Below are positions 1 to 7,252 of a stretch of DNA of 11,730 nucleotides, piece after piece (the first letter of the stretch is position 1; every line of letters starts with the position of its first letter). The stretch is taken from assembly GCA_030609245.1 (NCBI GenBank), contig JAUWCP010000053.1, positions 1-11,730 of the forward strand, given 5' to 3'. The translations under genes were made by a program, and so were the position numbers. The notes below the pieces were generated by a model that was not told where the DNA came from, did no database searches, and worked only from the letters and a program-made list of their open reading frames with translations. Source of the DNA: Hyphomicrobium sp. GTDB taxonomy: Bacteria; Pseudomonadota; Alphaproteobacteria; Rhizobiales; Hyphomicrobiaceae.

Positions 1-310
1 CGGTCAGGATGATGCCGGTCTCCTCCTTTAGCTCACGCGCCAAAGCCTGCTCGGTCGTCTCGTGGCGCTCCACCCCGCCGCCAGGAAAATGCCAGCCCGA
101 CCGATAGGTATGCCGGACCAGCAGGATGCTCCTATCCTCGCCGAGGACGAGCCCCTGCGCGCCGAGTGTCAGCCCGCGCGAGATACGCCAATAGCGCTGC
201 AGAGCTTTGTTGAGCAGCGAGTTAAAGAACAAGCGACCTCCGTCTTTCTTCCGCGACTTTTTGGCCGCGTTGCAATCGTCTTGGCAAGAGCGTCCCGTTT
301 GCAGGGCCAT
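1..310 (-). CDS. NUDIX hydrolase, N-terminal 103 residues (runs off left edge)
   Basis: NUDIX hydrolases cleave nucleoside diphosphates linked to another moiety, using metal bound by the Nudix box. Reading the minus strand from ATG at 310, the frame is open to the window edge. It contains a perfect Nudix box at residues 78-100 (G-x5-E-x7-R-E-L-K-E-E-T-G-I), preceded by a typical beta-strand run (LVLGEDRSILLVRHTYRSGW). The substrate cannot be told from this part. The first 26 residues are polar and Lys/Arg rich and do not look like part of the fold. An alternative TTG start at 232 has GGAGGT three bases upstream, so the true N-terminus is uncertain. The gene is divergent from the metallophosphoesterase at 349, with only 38 bp between the two starts if the ATG is used. 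Confidence 0.88.
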   Translation of the reverse strand, partial: MALQTGRSCQDDCNAAKKSRKKDGGRLFFNSLLNKALQRYWRISRGLTLGAQGLVLGEDRSILLVRHTYRSGWHFPGGGVERHETTEQALARELKEETGIILT

Positions 311-348
311 GCTAGGGTTAAGGACGCAAATTTTGGCCCAAGGGACCC

Positions 349-1320
349 ATGAGCGGAACCATAACGCTAGCGCACTTGTCTGACGTGCACCTTTCCCCGG
401 TGCGCGGCTTGGCTCTGCGTTATCTCAATGTCAAGCGGGGGCTTGGTTACCTCAACTGGCAACGCAGCCGCCGGCGCGTGCACCAGCGCCCCAGCCTGGA
501 CCTCGTGGTCGCCGACCTTAAGGCGCACCAGCCCGATCACATCGCGGTTACAGGCGATCTCATCAATCTTGGCCTGCCCGCCGAGTACGCAGCGGCCTTA
601 TCTTGGCTGGAAGGTCTGGGCCGGCCTGACGGCGTGACGGTCGTGCCGGGTAACCATGACATCTACACGGTTCTGCGCGGCGATCCGGGCGTGGCGCGTT
701 GGGCCAGTTACATGCGCGCCGACGCGTGGGGTGCGCGATTCGCAGAAGGGGGCCGCGATGGTTTTCCTTTTGTGCGCCGTTTGGGCCCAGCAGCACTTAT
801 CGGCCTCAACTCCGCGGTCAAAACACCACCGTTCATAGCCGCGGGCCAACTCGGCGAGGCGCAGATTGCCGCGCTCGCGCGCATTCTCGACCGTCTTGGC
901 CAGGAGGACGTGGCGCGCGTCGTACTAATCCATCATCCCCCGCTGGCCGATCAAGCGCCGCGGCGCAGAGCGTTGCGCGATGCCGTCCAACTGGAGCGCG
1001 TCTTGGCCGAGCATGGCGCTGAGCTCGTACTGCACGGGCACAACCATTGCGATAACCACATCGATTTGGCATCGCGGCGCGGGAGCATCCCTGTTGTTGG
1101 AATTGCCTCGGGATCTGCGGGCCTGGTGCACAGGCACGAGCCCCTTGGCCGCTACAACCTCTTGTCCATCGTGCGAGACGAGGACGGTGTGCGCATCGAA
1201 TGCCTCACCCGCGGGCTTGACCCGACAGGAACCTTCATGGAGCAAATCGATCGCAAGGTGCTCAGCGGCGCCCAAGTCTCCACAATTGCCACTGACGCTC
1301 CTCTGGTTGGGGACCGTTAG
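349..1320 (+). CDS. Calcineurin-like metallophosphoesterase
   Basis: A 323-residue cytosolic phosphoesterase of the dinuclear-metal calcineurin-like superfamily. All metal-binding blocks are present in order: D12-x-H14 (SDVH), G-D70 (VTGD), G-N102-H103-D (PGNHD), H195-H196 (LIHHPPL) and G-H231-N-H233 (HGHNH). Length fits the bacterial Icc/CpdA-like group, but cyclic-nucleotide specificity cannot be asserted. No signal peptide or membrane segment is seen. The ATG follows a short AAGGGA purine run at ordinary spacing. It is divergent from the NUDIX gene, and the short gap suggests shared or overlapping promoters. The substrate could be a cyclic nucleotide, a nucleotide sugar or a lipid-linked phosphate. 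Confidence 0.92.
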   Translation: MSGTITLAHLSDVHLSPVRGLALRYLNVKRGLGYLNWQRSRRRVHQRPSLDLVVADLKAHQPDHIAVTGDLINLGLPAEYAAALSWLEGLGRPDGVTVVPGNHDIYTVLRGDPGVARWASYMRADAWGARFAEGGRDGFPFVRRLGPAALIGLNSAVKTPPFIAAGQLGEAQIAALARILDRLGQEDVARVVLIHHPPLADQAPRRRALRDAVQLERVLAEHGAELVLHGHNHCDNHIDLASRRGSIPVVGIASGSAGLVHRHEPLGRYNLLSIVRDEDGVRIECLTRGLDPTGTFMEQIDRKVLSGAQVSTIATDAPLVGDR

Positions 1321-1723
1321 GTCGCTTGCCGATGCGCGTAGTTGTGCAGTTGGCGCGCTTTCTTGTCGCAGAGGAGTCGAGCATCTGCCTTGATTTCGCA
1401 CAGGGGCTAACGCTTTTTGCACGCATGTCCGCATCGCGTTGCGTGACAATTGTCACGTTGGACCATTTGTCGCTCGAGTCACGCAATTGCACCACGAGAC
1501 GCTCCTGAATGACCGCATCGCGCTTGCCGAAGGGTTGCCGCAATCTGTTCTAGTGCCGGAACGTCTTGCCAAGGCCTATGGCTTTCGCACAACGGTCGTG
1601 CAGATAGACGACTGGCTAGGTGTTTTCCCCATCGAGCCAATTGCATGACACTATATACGGCTACGGTTTCATATCCCGCGCACAGCGTGGGGCAGGCGGG
1701 TCAACAGAGGGTTAGGGGCACAC
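1321..1723 (+). other. 403-bp intergenic region, no convincing gene
   Basis: This lies between the phosphoesterase and the patatin gene. It holds a perfect 16-bp palindrome (1442-1457). A 69-codon frame at 1439-1648 (TTG start, no ribosome binding site) has a protein-like tail, including LVPERLAKAYGFRTTVVQID and ending IEPIA, but matches no family I know. It could be a decayed gene end or chance. I see no terminator hairpin followed by a T-run. Confidence 0.5.
1442..1457. promoter_or_regulatory. Perfect 16-bp palindrome, candidate operator
   Basis: CGTGACAATTGTCACG is its own reverse complement. It sits in the gap about 120 bp after the phosphoesterase stop and 267 bp before the patatin start. 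A dyad of two GTGAC half-sites around AATT is the size and form of a dimeric repressor or activator site. The regulator is unknown and no promoter elements are clear around it. Confidence 0.4.
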
Positions 1724-2827
1724 GTGCGGTTCCTTAGGCGAAACATTCGCATCAATCTAGCACTCCAAGGGGGTGGCGCGCATGGCGCCTTCACCTGGGG
1801 CGTTCTCGATCGTTTGCTCGAGGACGAGCAGCTTCATATCAGTTGGGTCAGCGCGACGAGTGCCGGCGCGGTCAATGCCGTGGCGCTCGCCGCGGGCTTG
1901 AGCGAAGGTGGTCGCAGCACGGCGCGGCGCAAGCTGCGCCATGTGTGGGAGGCAGTGCACAAGGCGGGTGTGCCGGACCTATTGCGGCTCAATCCGTTCC
2001 TTTACGGCCTAACCAACTCGCCACACCTAGCGAAGGTGGCGAGCCTGTGGTCGCCCTATGAGTTCAACCCGTTGGGTTTCGACCCGCTGCGGCGCCTGCT
2101 CGCAGAGACGCTGGATTTCGATCGGCTGCGCACCGATTCACCCATTGAGCTTCTGATCGCGGCGACTGAGGTTGCGAGCGGTCGCGCCAAGATTTTCCGG
2201 CGTGACGAGATCACGCTGGAATCCGTGCTGGCATCGGCCTGTCTGCCTACGCTGCACCACGCGGTCGAGATTGACGGTGTCGCCTATTGGGACGGCGGCT
2301 TCTCCGCCAATCCGGATATCAAGACACTAGCGACGGAGAGCCCGACCGGGGACACGCTCATCATTCAGCTCAATCCGCTTGTCCGGCACGAGCTACCCAA
2401 GGGCGTGCGCGAGATTTCCATGCACGCCAACCAGCTCACCTTCAACGCGCCGCTGATGCGTGACGTTGAGCTTATCGTGTCCGTGCGCGAATGCTCCAAA
2501 AGGTGGTTGGGCGGCGCTCGCGGCCCCTTAGGCCGGCTTGCGACGCATCGCTTCCACCTGATCGAAGCGGGCCGCTACACGGGTGCGCTCAGCCCCGAGA
2601 GCGCGATGAAGCCTGATTGGCGGTTGTTTAACTTTCTTCACAGCGCCGGCCGCGACGAGGCGGAGAAATGGCTCAGCCTTCATCGCGCCAGCGTGGGGCG
2701 CAAATCGAGCGTCGATCTGAAGGCGCATTTCCTCACGCGAAGCGACGGTGACGGCGATGTTCCCGCCTCGGAGGAATTGACCGGCCGTGCCGAGCGAAAG
2801 CGCGCGGTCAATTCATCCGATACCTAA
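1724..2827 (+). CDS. Patatin-like phospholipase
   Basis: A 367-residue patatin-family lipid acyl hydrolase with a Ser-Asp dyad. The oxyanion loop GGGAHGAF is at residues 16-23, the nucleophile elbow at 44-48 (A-T-S46-A-G), and the catalytic Asp in D190-G-G. The elbow normally reads G-x-S-x-G; here the first Gly is Ala. The C-terminal 150 residues resemble the extra region of alphaproteobacterial patatins and contain no further motif I recognise. The start is GTG at 1724, preceded by AGGGG at good spacing and leading straight into the first beta strand. No signal peptide is present, so it is probably cytosolic or membrane-peripheral. It ends 28 bp before modA, so read-through into modABC is possible, although a functional link is not evident. 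Confidence 0.93.
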   Translation: MRFLRRNIRINLALQGGGAHGAFTWGVLDRLLEDEQLHISWVSATSAGAVNAVALAAGLSEGGRSTARRKLRHVWEAVHKAGVPDLLRLNPFLYGLTNSPHLAKVASLWSPYEFNPLGFDPLRRLLAETLDFDRLRTDSPIELLIAATEVASGRAKIFRRDEITLESVLASACLPTLHHAVEIDGVAYWDGGFSANPDIKTLATESPTGDTLIIQLNPLVRHELPKGVREISMHANQLTFNAPLMRDVELIVSVRECSKRWLGGARGPLGRLATHRFHLIEAGRYTGALSPESAMKPDWRLFNFLHSAGRDEAEKWLSLHRASVGRKSSVDLKAHFLTRSDGDGDVPASEELTGRAERKRAVNSSDT

Positions 2828-2855
2828 GTTTCAAAGCGCGCGCTATGATTGCCCC

Positions 2856-3671
2856 ATGACGCCGCAACGACTGGCATTGGGTTGTAGCCGGCGCACGCTG
2901 CCCATGCTGGCCGCGTGCGCGCTTCTTTTTGTTTCCGGCACGCTGACCCAACAGGTGCGCGCCGAGACCGCGCCTGTCGTGGCGGCGGCGGCGAGCCTGC
3001 GCTATGCCTTGGACGACATCGCAGCGGCCTTCGAGCAGAAAACCCGCCAGCGCGTGCGGTTCACTTATGCCGCCACGCGAAGTCTTATGCACCAGATAGA
3101 GAACGGCGCACCCTATGAGCTGTTTCTCGCTGCCGACGAGGAGAGCGTGAGGCGGCTCGCCGACATAGGGCGCACCGAGGGCGCGCCGTCTGTCTTCGCG
3201 CGCGGGCGCATCGCTCTTGTGGCGCCAAGCGGCTCTCCGGTCGCCGTCGACGGTGAGTTGGCCGGTCTCGCTGATGCGCTTGCCGCAGGCAATGTCGACC
3301 ATGTGGCCATTGCCAATCCCGAGGTAGCACCTTACGGACGCGCCGCCCGGGAGGTGCTGCAAAAGGCAGGATTATGGGACGATCTCACAGCGCGGCTCGT
3401 TAGCGGCGAGAATGTCGGCCAAGCCGCACAGTTTGCCACGACCGGCGCCGCTCAGGCGGGCCTCATCGCTTACTCGCTGGCGGTTTCCTCGGAAGTCGCT
3501 CCCCGCGTTACGGTCGCGCTCGTTCCTGAGGACTGGCACCACCCCATCAATCACGGTATGGCGCTGCTCAAAGGCGCTGGGGAAACTGCGCGCGCGTTCG
3601 CTGCCTTCCTAAAGAGCGAGCAAGCGCGTGCGATCTTAGAGCGCAGCGGCTTTGCCGCGCCCCAACCTTGA
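2856..3671 (+). CDS. modA: Molybdate ABC transporter, periplasmic binding protein ModA
   Basis: A 271-residue periplasmic protein that captures molybdate (or tungstate) for the ModBC importer. The ATG at 2856 is chosen over an upstream in-frame GTG (2787, inside the patatin gene) because it gives a proper signal peptide: basic n-region, hydrophobic core at about residues 16-30, and cleavage after VRA at 36. Family blocks are VVAAAASLRYALDDIAAAFE (41-60), the QIENGAPYELFLAADE segment (80-95), NPEVAPYG (154-161) and the AGLIAYSL region. The ligand-site pattern differs from E. coli ModA: by eye, Thr74 stands where Ser39 is and Tyr160 where Ala125 is. The APYG form resembles the ModA2 type of Azotobacter. 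No clear Shine-Dalgarno precedes the ATG, so coupling to the patatin gene is possible. No ModE box was seen. Confidence 0.93.
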   Translation: MTPQRLALGCSRRTLPMLAACALLFVSGTLTQQVRAETAPVVAAAASLRYALDDIAAAFEQKTRQRVRFTYAATRSLMHQIENGAPYELFLAADEESVRRLADIGRTEGAPSVFARGRIALVAPSGSPVAVDGELAGLADALAAGNVDHVAIANPEVAPYGRAAREVLQKAGLWDDLTARLVSGENVGQAAQFATTGAAQAGLIAYSLAVSSEVAPRVTVALVPEDWHHPINHGMALLKGAGETARAFAAFLKSEQARAILERSGFAAPQP

Positions 3672-3684
3672 GGAGACGAGGCCC

Positions 3685-4356
3685 ATGGACTGGACCGCCT
3701 TCGCGCTGACTCTGAAACTTGCGTTCTGGACTTGCGTGCTGATCCTGCCTATCGCCGTTGTACTGGCACGTTGGCTTGCGTGGCGGCGCTTCACGGGAAA
3801 AAGCTTTGTTGAGGCCTTAGTGATGCTACCGCTGGTTCTGCCGCCAACGGTTCTCGGCTTTTATCTGCTCGTCGGCTTTTCGCCGGAGTCGCGTCTTGGC
3901 GCGTTCGTTGCAACACTGCTCGGCGAGCCGCTGGTCTTTACCTTCGCCGGTATCCTGGTTGCCTCGATCATCATCAATCTTCCCTTTGCCGTGCAGCCGA
4001 TTCAACGCGCGTTCGAAGCCATCGCACCCAATGTACGCGAGGCCGCCTTCGTCAGCGGCCTTTCGCCAATTGAGACGATGCGCCGTGTCGAGATTCCGCT
4101 CGCTTGGCCGGGAATTGCCTCCGCCTTCGCGCTGGTGTTCGCCCATACGCTGGGCGAATTTGGCGTGATCTTGATGATCGGCGGCAGCATTCCCGGCGAA
4201 ACGCGCGTGATGTCGATTGCGATTTACGACGGCGTGCAAGCCTTCCGCACCGCGGATGCGGCCGTGATGTCCGCCGTTCTATTGGCCTTTTCCTTCGCAG
4301 CCATCGTGATGGTGCATATGCTCGCGCGGCGGCGCTCGGATGCCCATGCCCACTAA
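3685..4356 (+). CDS. modB: Molybdate ABC transporter permease ModB
   Basis: A 223-residue inner-membrane permease forming the channel of the molybdate importer. About five hydrophobic spans are visible (roughly 5-30, 43-65, 84-106, 142-165 and 192-214). The cytoplasmic EAA coupling loop lies at 118-143 (R-E-A-A-F-V-S-G-L-S then IPLAWPGI), where the ATPase docks. Length and the block MLPLVLPPTVLGFYLL are typical of ModB. The ATG at 3685 is preferred over an in-frame upstream ATG at 3652 inside modA, because a GGAG/GAGG purine-rich site lies just before it and the protein then begins with the usual short lead into the first helix. It starts 13 bp after modA and overlaps modC by 17 bp, which indicates one operon. 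Confidence 0.94.
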   Translation: MDWTAFALTLKLAFWTCVLILPIAVVLARWLAWRRFTGKSFVEALVMLPLVLPPTVLGFYLLVGFSPESRLGAFVATLLGEPLVFTFAGILVASIIINLPFAVQPIQRAFEAIAPNVREAAFVSGLSPIETMRRVEIPLAWPGIASAFALVFAHTLGEFGVILMIGGSIPGETRVMSIAIYDGVQAFRTADAAVMSAVLLAFSFAAIVMVHMLARRRSDAHAH

Positions 4357-5455
4357 GCCCGCACCCCTTCTCGTGACCCTGCAGCAGGCGGGGCAGATCC
4401 CGCTCGACGTGGAGATCACTTGCAATCCCGGCGAGCTGTTGGCGCTCGTCGGTCCTTCGGGCAGCGGCAAGACGACGGTGTTGCGCTCCATTGCCGGTCT
4501 TTACCGGCCGGCGGCTGGGCGCATCGTTTCGGGGGACCAAGTGTGGTTCGATGCTGCGGCCGGGACCATGGTTTCGCCTCAGGCGCGCGCGACAGGCCTG
4601 GTGTTTCAGGACTATGCGCTCTTTCCCCACCTTACCGCGCTGGAGAACGTGAAACTGGCAGCGCGTCACCTCGACGAACCGCTACGCACTGCGCAAGCTG
4701 CAGGCCTTTTGGCGCGCGTAAATCTCGATGGCCTGGAGGCGCGCACGCCCGATCAGCTCTCCGGCGGCGAACGCCAGCGCGTTGCACTCGCCCGGGCGCT
4801 TGCGCGCGATCCTAAGGTCCTGCTGCTCGATGAGCCATTTTCCGCCGTCGACCGCACAACGCGCGAGCGGCTGAAAGTGGAGCTTTCGACCCTGCATCGT
4901 TCGCTCGAGATCCCGATTATCCTCGTCACCCACGATTTGCAGGAAGCCGAAGCGCTCGCCGATCGCATCGCCATCCTGCACAAAGGCAGGACGCTACAAA
5001 GTGGCCCGCCCGACGACGTTCGTCTGCGCCCGGTGAGCGCACTCGTTGCGCGCCTCATGGGCCAGACCAACATCTTCGAAGGTGAGGTTGAGCAGGTCTC
5101 GAAAGCAAGGAGCAGCGGTCGTATCCGCTGGCGCGAGCGCGTTGTTCATGCTGCTACGACGGGCCGGTTCACGAGAGGAGAACGTGTGACGTGGCTCATT
5201 CCTGCCGACTATGTGGTGCTGAAGGAAACAAGCCCGTCTGCTGGCAAGGGGCAAGTGGAAAAGCTGCCAGGAAAGGTCATCGACTTCACGGGGCTCGGTG
5301 AAATGACGCTGCTCACTATCCGTATCGGCACAGATGCCGCTGATGTGCTTCGCCTCACCATCGCGACGCGTGAGGCTCGCTTGCTCAAACCGGGAAGCAA
5401 CGTCACGGTCAGCCTGCTCGCCGAAGGCATCCATCTCATGCCGTCCGAAAACTGA
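4340..5455 (+). CDS. modC: Molybdate ABC transporter ATPase ModC
   Basis: A 371-residue ATPase that powers molybdate import. Walker A GPSGSGKTT is at 38-46, the Q-loop Gln at 90, signature LSGGE at 140-144, Walker B LLLDEP at 161-166 and the H-loop His at 198. The C-terminal 125 residues (from GQTNIFEGEV at 241) form a TOBE/Mop-like regulatory region, as in ModC, where oxyanion binding can inhibit transport. The TOBE part is rather divergent, so sulfate or tungstate transport cannot be excluded from this subunit alone; the ModA and ModB neighbours support molybdate. The start overlaps modB by 17 bp (another ATG lies 6 bp on), implying translational coupling. The stop is 41 bp from the convergent regulator gene, with no clear terminator in between. 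Confidence 0.93.
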   Translation: MPMPTKPAPLLVTLQQAGQIPLDVEITCNPGELLALVGPSGSGKTTVLRSIAGLYRPAAGRIVSGDQVWFDAAAGTMVSPQARATGLVFQDYALFPHLTALENVKLAARHLDEPLRTAQAAGLLARVNLDGLEARTPDQLSGGERQRVALARALARDPKVLLLDEPFSAVDRTTRERLKVELSTLHRSLEIPIILVTHDLQEAEALADRIAILHKGRTLQSGPPDDVRLRPVSALVARLMGQTNIFEGEVEQVSKARSSGRIRWRERVVHAATTGRFTRGERVTWLIPADYVVLKETSPSAGKGQVEKLPGKVIDFTGLGEMTLLTIRIGTDAADVLRLTIATREARLLKPGSNVTVSLLAEGIHLMPSEN

Positions 5456-5496
5456 TTTCGGCTGCGGCCGCGCAATCCGCGACTATTCCGCTCCGA

Positions 5497-6267
5497 TCAT
5501 GAGCCAACCAACCGCGCGTATCCTTGTTCCATCGTCTCTTCCAGCGCGGCTTTGTATTCTGGATAGGAGGCATTCTTCTCCGTGATTTCGCCGAAGTCGC
5601 CGCCGAACTCCTCGCGCTTGGCGTACACAATAGGCGTTGCCACAGGCACGAACATCGCGCCGTGCTTGTGCAGCGTCGTGATGATCCCGCGCATCTTGCC
5701 AACGCGGTCGATTTGCGACACGACCACCATGCGCATTGCGCCTTTCGTCAGCGACACGAAGTGAATGAACATGGAGGACGCGGGGATATAAAGCCGTCCC
5801 CTATGCGAGTAAGGCGCGTCGGGCCGGTCGCGCTCTTGGAATAACAAGCTCGGCCATTCCGGTTCCCAGCTCACGTCCGTACGATAGGCAATGATCACGC
5901 CGGGGTGCGCAAAAGACGGCCGCAGCGTCAGATAGCTGCCGATGTAGTGATCGACGGCGGCACGCGTGTAGGCTCCCATGTAAACGGGTGCCACGAGCCC
6001 GCCTTCGCCCTGCAGCTCCATTGGCCCGCGCGACCCCTTGCCGTCCCAGGATTCCTTTAGCTTGTCGTAATCGAGCCCCAGCACCATGCACACGTCGAAC
6101 AGCGTCTGCTCGCGTACCGAGCGGCCGCCGAGCAAATTCTGGATTGTTTTCTCGTGGCAATCGGCAGCGTCGGCGAGTTCGGCCTGCGTTAGCTTCTTCT
6201 CGATCATAGACGTTTTGATCTGGGCCAGTGCCGCTTCACGCGCGGATCTCGAAACTGAGCCCTTCAT
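5497..6267 (-). CDS. XRE-type HTH transcriptional regulator with uncharacterised C-terminal domain
   Basis: A 256-residue protein. Residues about 13-70 form a Cro/C1-type helix-turn-helix: MIEKKLTQAELADAADCHEK (21-40) and TIQNLLGGRS, with the recognition helix near 38-47, then VCMVLGLDYDKL. From about 88 to 256 there is a mixed alpha/beta domain (YMGAYTRAAVDHYIGSYLTL, AYRTDVSWEPEW, GRLYIPASSMFIHFVSL) that I do not recognise. It could be a ligand- or partner-sensing domain in an otherwise cytosolic regulator. There are no membrane segments. The gene converges on modC, so a role in molybdate control is only a guess from position. It starts 32 bp from a pair of 10-bp-phased direct repeats, suggesting autoregulation. 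Confidence 0.85.
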   Translation of the reverse strand: MKGSVSRSAREAALAQIKTSMIEKKLTQAELADAADCHEKTIQNLLGGRSVREQTLFDVCMVLGLDYDKLKESWDGKGSRGPMELQGEGGLVAPVYMGAYTRAAVDHYIGSYLTLRPSFAHPGVIIAYRTDVSWEPEWPSLLFQERDRPDAPYSHRGRLYIPASSMFIHFVSLTKGAMRMVVVSQIDRVGKMRGIITTLHKHGAMFVPVATPIVYAKREEFGGDFGEITEKNASYPEYKAALEETMEQGYARLVGS

Positions 6268-6299
6268 GCCAAGTGTGCCCTCACGTCCGGCGGTCTAAA

Positions 6300-6317
6300 T
6301 GGAATTTTCTGGAATTT
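6300..6317 (-). promoter_or_regulatory. Phased direct repeat, candidate operator of the XRE gene
   Basis: TGGAATTT occurs at 6300-6307 and again at 6310-6317, exactly 10 bp apart, so both copies face the same side of the helix. The pair lies 33-50 bp upstream of the minus-strand XRE start, in an A/T-rich island within GC-rich DNA. Position and phasing fit an operator for a dimer or for two monomers. Function is inferred only. Confidence 0.45.
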
Positions 6318-6490
6318 ACCGGTTTTTTCCCCCTGCGGGCAAACGGGAAAGAGTCGGCACCGGCGTTTCCTTCTTGTTGCCGCCGGGCCGTCTCGTCTTT
6401 CTGCGGCGCCGGCGGCAGGTTCCGTCGAGGCGGATCAGCGTGGTTTCACGTCCGCGCCGCCTCCGCAATCAGAACCGACGTTTGGGAGCC

Positions 6491-6619
6491 ATGGCCATGA
6501 AAGCTTTTAGCGACGCAGACCCTCTTTCGCCGGACCTCAGCGGTCCAGCCTCCGCCATTCTCGTGGCGCTTGCCGGCGCGGCCATCGTTGCCGCCGGTCT
6601 ACTTCTGCTTGGTGCCTGA
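6491..6619 (+). CDS. Small single-span membrane protein (42 residues), hypothetical
   Basis: The frame encodes a polar N-terminus (MAMKAFSDADPLSPDLSGPA) followed by one strongly hydrophobic Ala/Leu/Val helix of about 20 residues reaching the C-terminus. GGGAG precedes the ATG by a few bases, although the spacing is short. An upstream in-frame ATG at 6299 would add 64 low-quality residues and is rejected. There is no family match. Its stop lies in the loop of a perfect inverted repeat (6601-6630). It may be a real miniprotein or a chance frame; neighbours give no functional hint. Confidence 0.4.
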   Translation: MAMKAFSDADPLSPDLSGPASAILVALAGAAIVAAGLLLLGA

Positions 6620-6630
6620 GGAGCAGAAGT
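6601..6630. repeat. 9-bp inverted repeat enclosing the small ORF stop codon
   Basis: ACTTCTGCT (6601-6609) is perfectly complementary to AGCAGAAGT (6622-6630) with a 12-base loop holding the TGA. It would fold in the 3' end of a plus-strand transcript. It is not followed by a T-run, so it is not by itself an intrinsic terminator. A competing helix, GAGCA (6621-6625) with TGCTC (6635-6639), overlaps it. Confidence 0.45.
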
Positions 6631-6640
6631 CCCTTGCTCG

Positions 6641-6683
6641 AAAAAAAAGGGCGGCAAAGGTCAAAGACCTTCGTCGCCCTTTT
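6641..6683 (-). terminator. Strong intrinsic terminator of the rlpA-like gene
   Basis: The arm AAAAGGGCGGCAAAGGTC (6645-6662) pairs with 6666-6683 around an AAA loop, giving about 18 bp with one A-C mismatch and one G-T pair. On the minus strand the stem is followed by eight T (complement of 6641-6648), the classic form, 21 bp past the rlpA stop. In the plus direction only four T lie at the stem's end, so plus-strand termination would be weaker. Confidence 0.88.
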
Positions 6684-6703
6684 CGTAAGTTGTGAAGGTA
6701 AGT

Positions 6704-7252
6704 TTAGAGGACGTCCAGCTTCACAGGGGCAAGACCCGCACCTGTCATCCCGATAACACTGGCGGCACCCCGCGAAAGGTCGATGACGCGGCCGCGAATG
6801 AACGGCCCTCGGTCATTGATGGTGACCACGACCGAGCGGCCATTGCGGCGGTTCGTAACCCGAACCTTGGTGCCGAACGGCAACGAGCGGTGGGCAGCTG
6901 TCATGGCACTGGGATTGAAGCGGGCTCCCGAAGCCGTGCGCTGACCCTGCGAATAATAGGAGGCGATCCCCGATCCGGCCGAACGGCCAACGCGGGTGGA
7001 CCCCAGCGAAGCCACGCGGGTCGGCGTACGGCGCGAAGTGGAGCGCTTGCTTGCACTGCGACGGCCGGACCGTTTCGTGTAAACGCGATTGTTTGAGCGA
7101 TAATTACGGCTCGAACCAGCGGTCGCTGACTTTGAAGAACCACACGCAACCTGTGCGCCCATGCACTTCCAATAGGTCGCAGCATTGGCGGGAGCCAGCG
7201 TCAGCAAGCCTAGGATCATTACACTCAAAGCAGAATAGATATACGTCCGCAT
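6704..7252 (-). CDS. rlpA: RlpA-like exported DPBB protein (septal ring lytic transglycosylase family)
   Basis: A 182-residue exported protein. A signal peptide (hydrophobic 5-22, cleavage after ANA at 24) precedes a short Cys-containing segment (YWKCMGAQVACG), a Ser/Arg-rich linker (about 39-92) and a double-psi beta-barrel at 94-182. Family blocks are G-I-A-S-Y-Y (95-100), RTASGARFNP, TAAHRSLPFGTKVRVTN, and INDRGPF with the presumed catalytic Asp148, then RVIDLS. RlpA proteins act on peptidoglycan glycan strands in the periplasm. Unlike E. coli RlpA there is no lipobox Cys at the cleavage site and no SPOR domain, so it is a short soluble form and septal targeting is not supported. The ATG is preceded by AGAGGA. 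A clear terminator follows. Confidence 0.9.
   Translation of the reverse strand: MRTYIYSALSVMILGLLTLAPANAATYWKCMGAQVACGSSKSATAGSSRNYRSNNRVYTKRSGRRSASKRSTSRRTPTRVASLGSTRVGRSAGSGIASYYSQGQRTASGARFNPSAMTAAHRSLPFGTKVRVTNRRNGRSVVVTINDRGPFIRGRVIDLSRGAASVIGMTGAGLAPVKLDVL

Noticed and set aside
62..352. Plus-strand 96-residue frame at the left edge
   Set aside because: It lies opposite the NUDIX gene, whose complete Nudix box shows which strand codes.
925..1449. Minus-strand 174-residue frame
   Set aside because: It is antisense to the metallophosphoesterase and has no recognisable motif.
2777..2849. TTGACC and TATGAT as a modA promoter
   Set aside because: The two hexamers are about 61 bp apart, far from the usual 17, and TATGAT would lie almost on the start codon.
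5456..5496. Terminator between modC and the XRE gene
   Set aside because: Only short GC-rich self-complementary bits are present (GCGGCCGC, CGCG-CAATC-CGCG), with no T-run.
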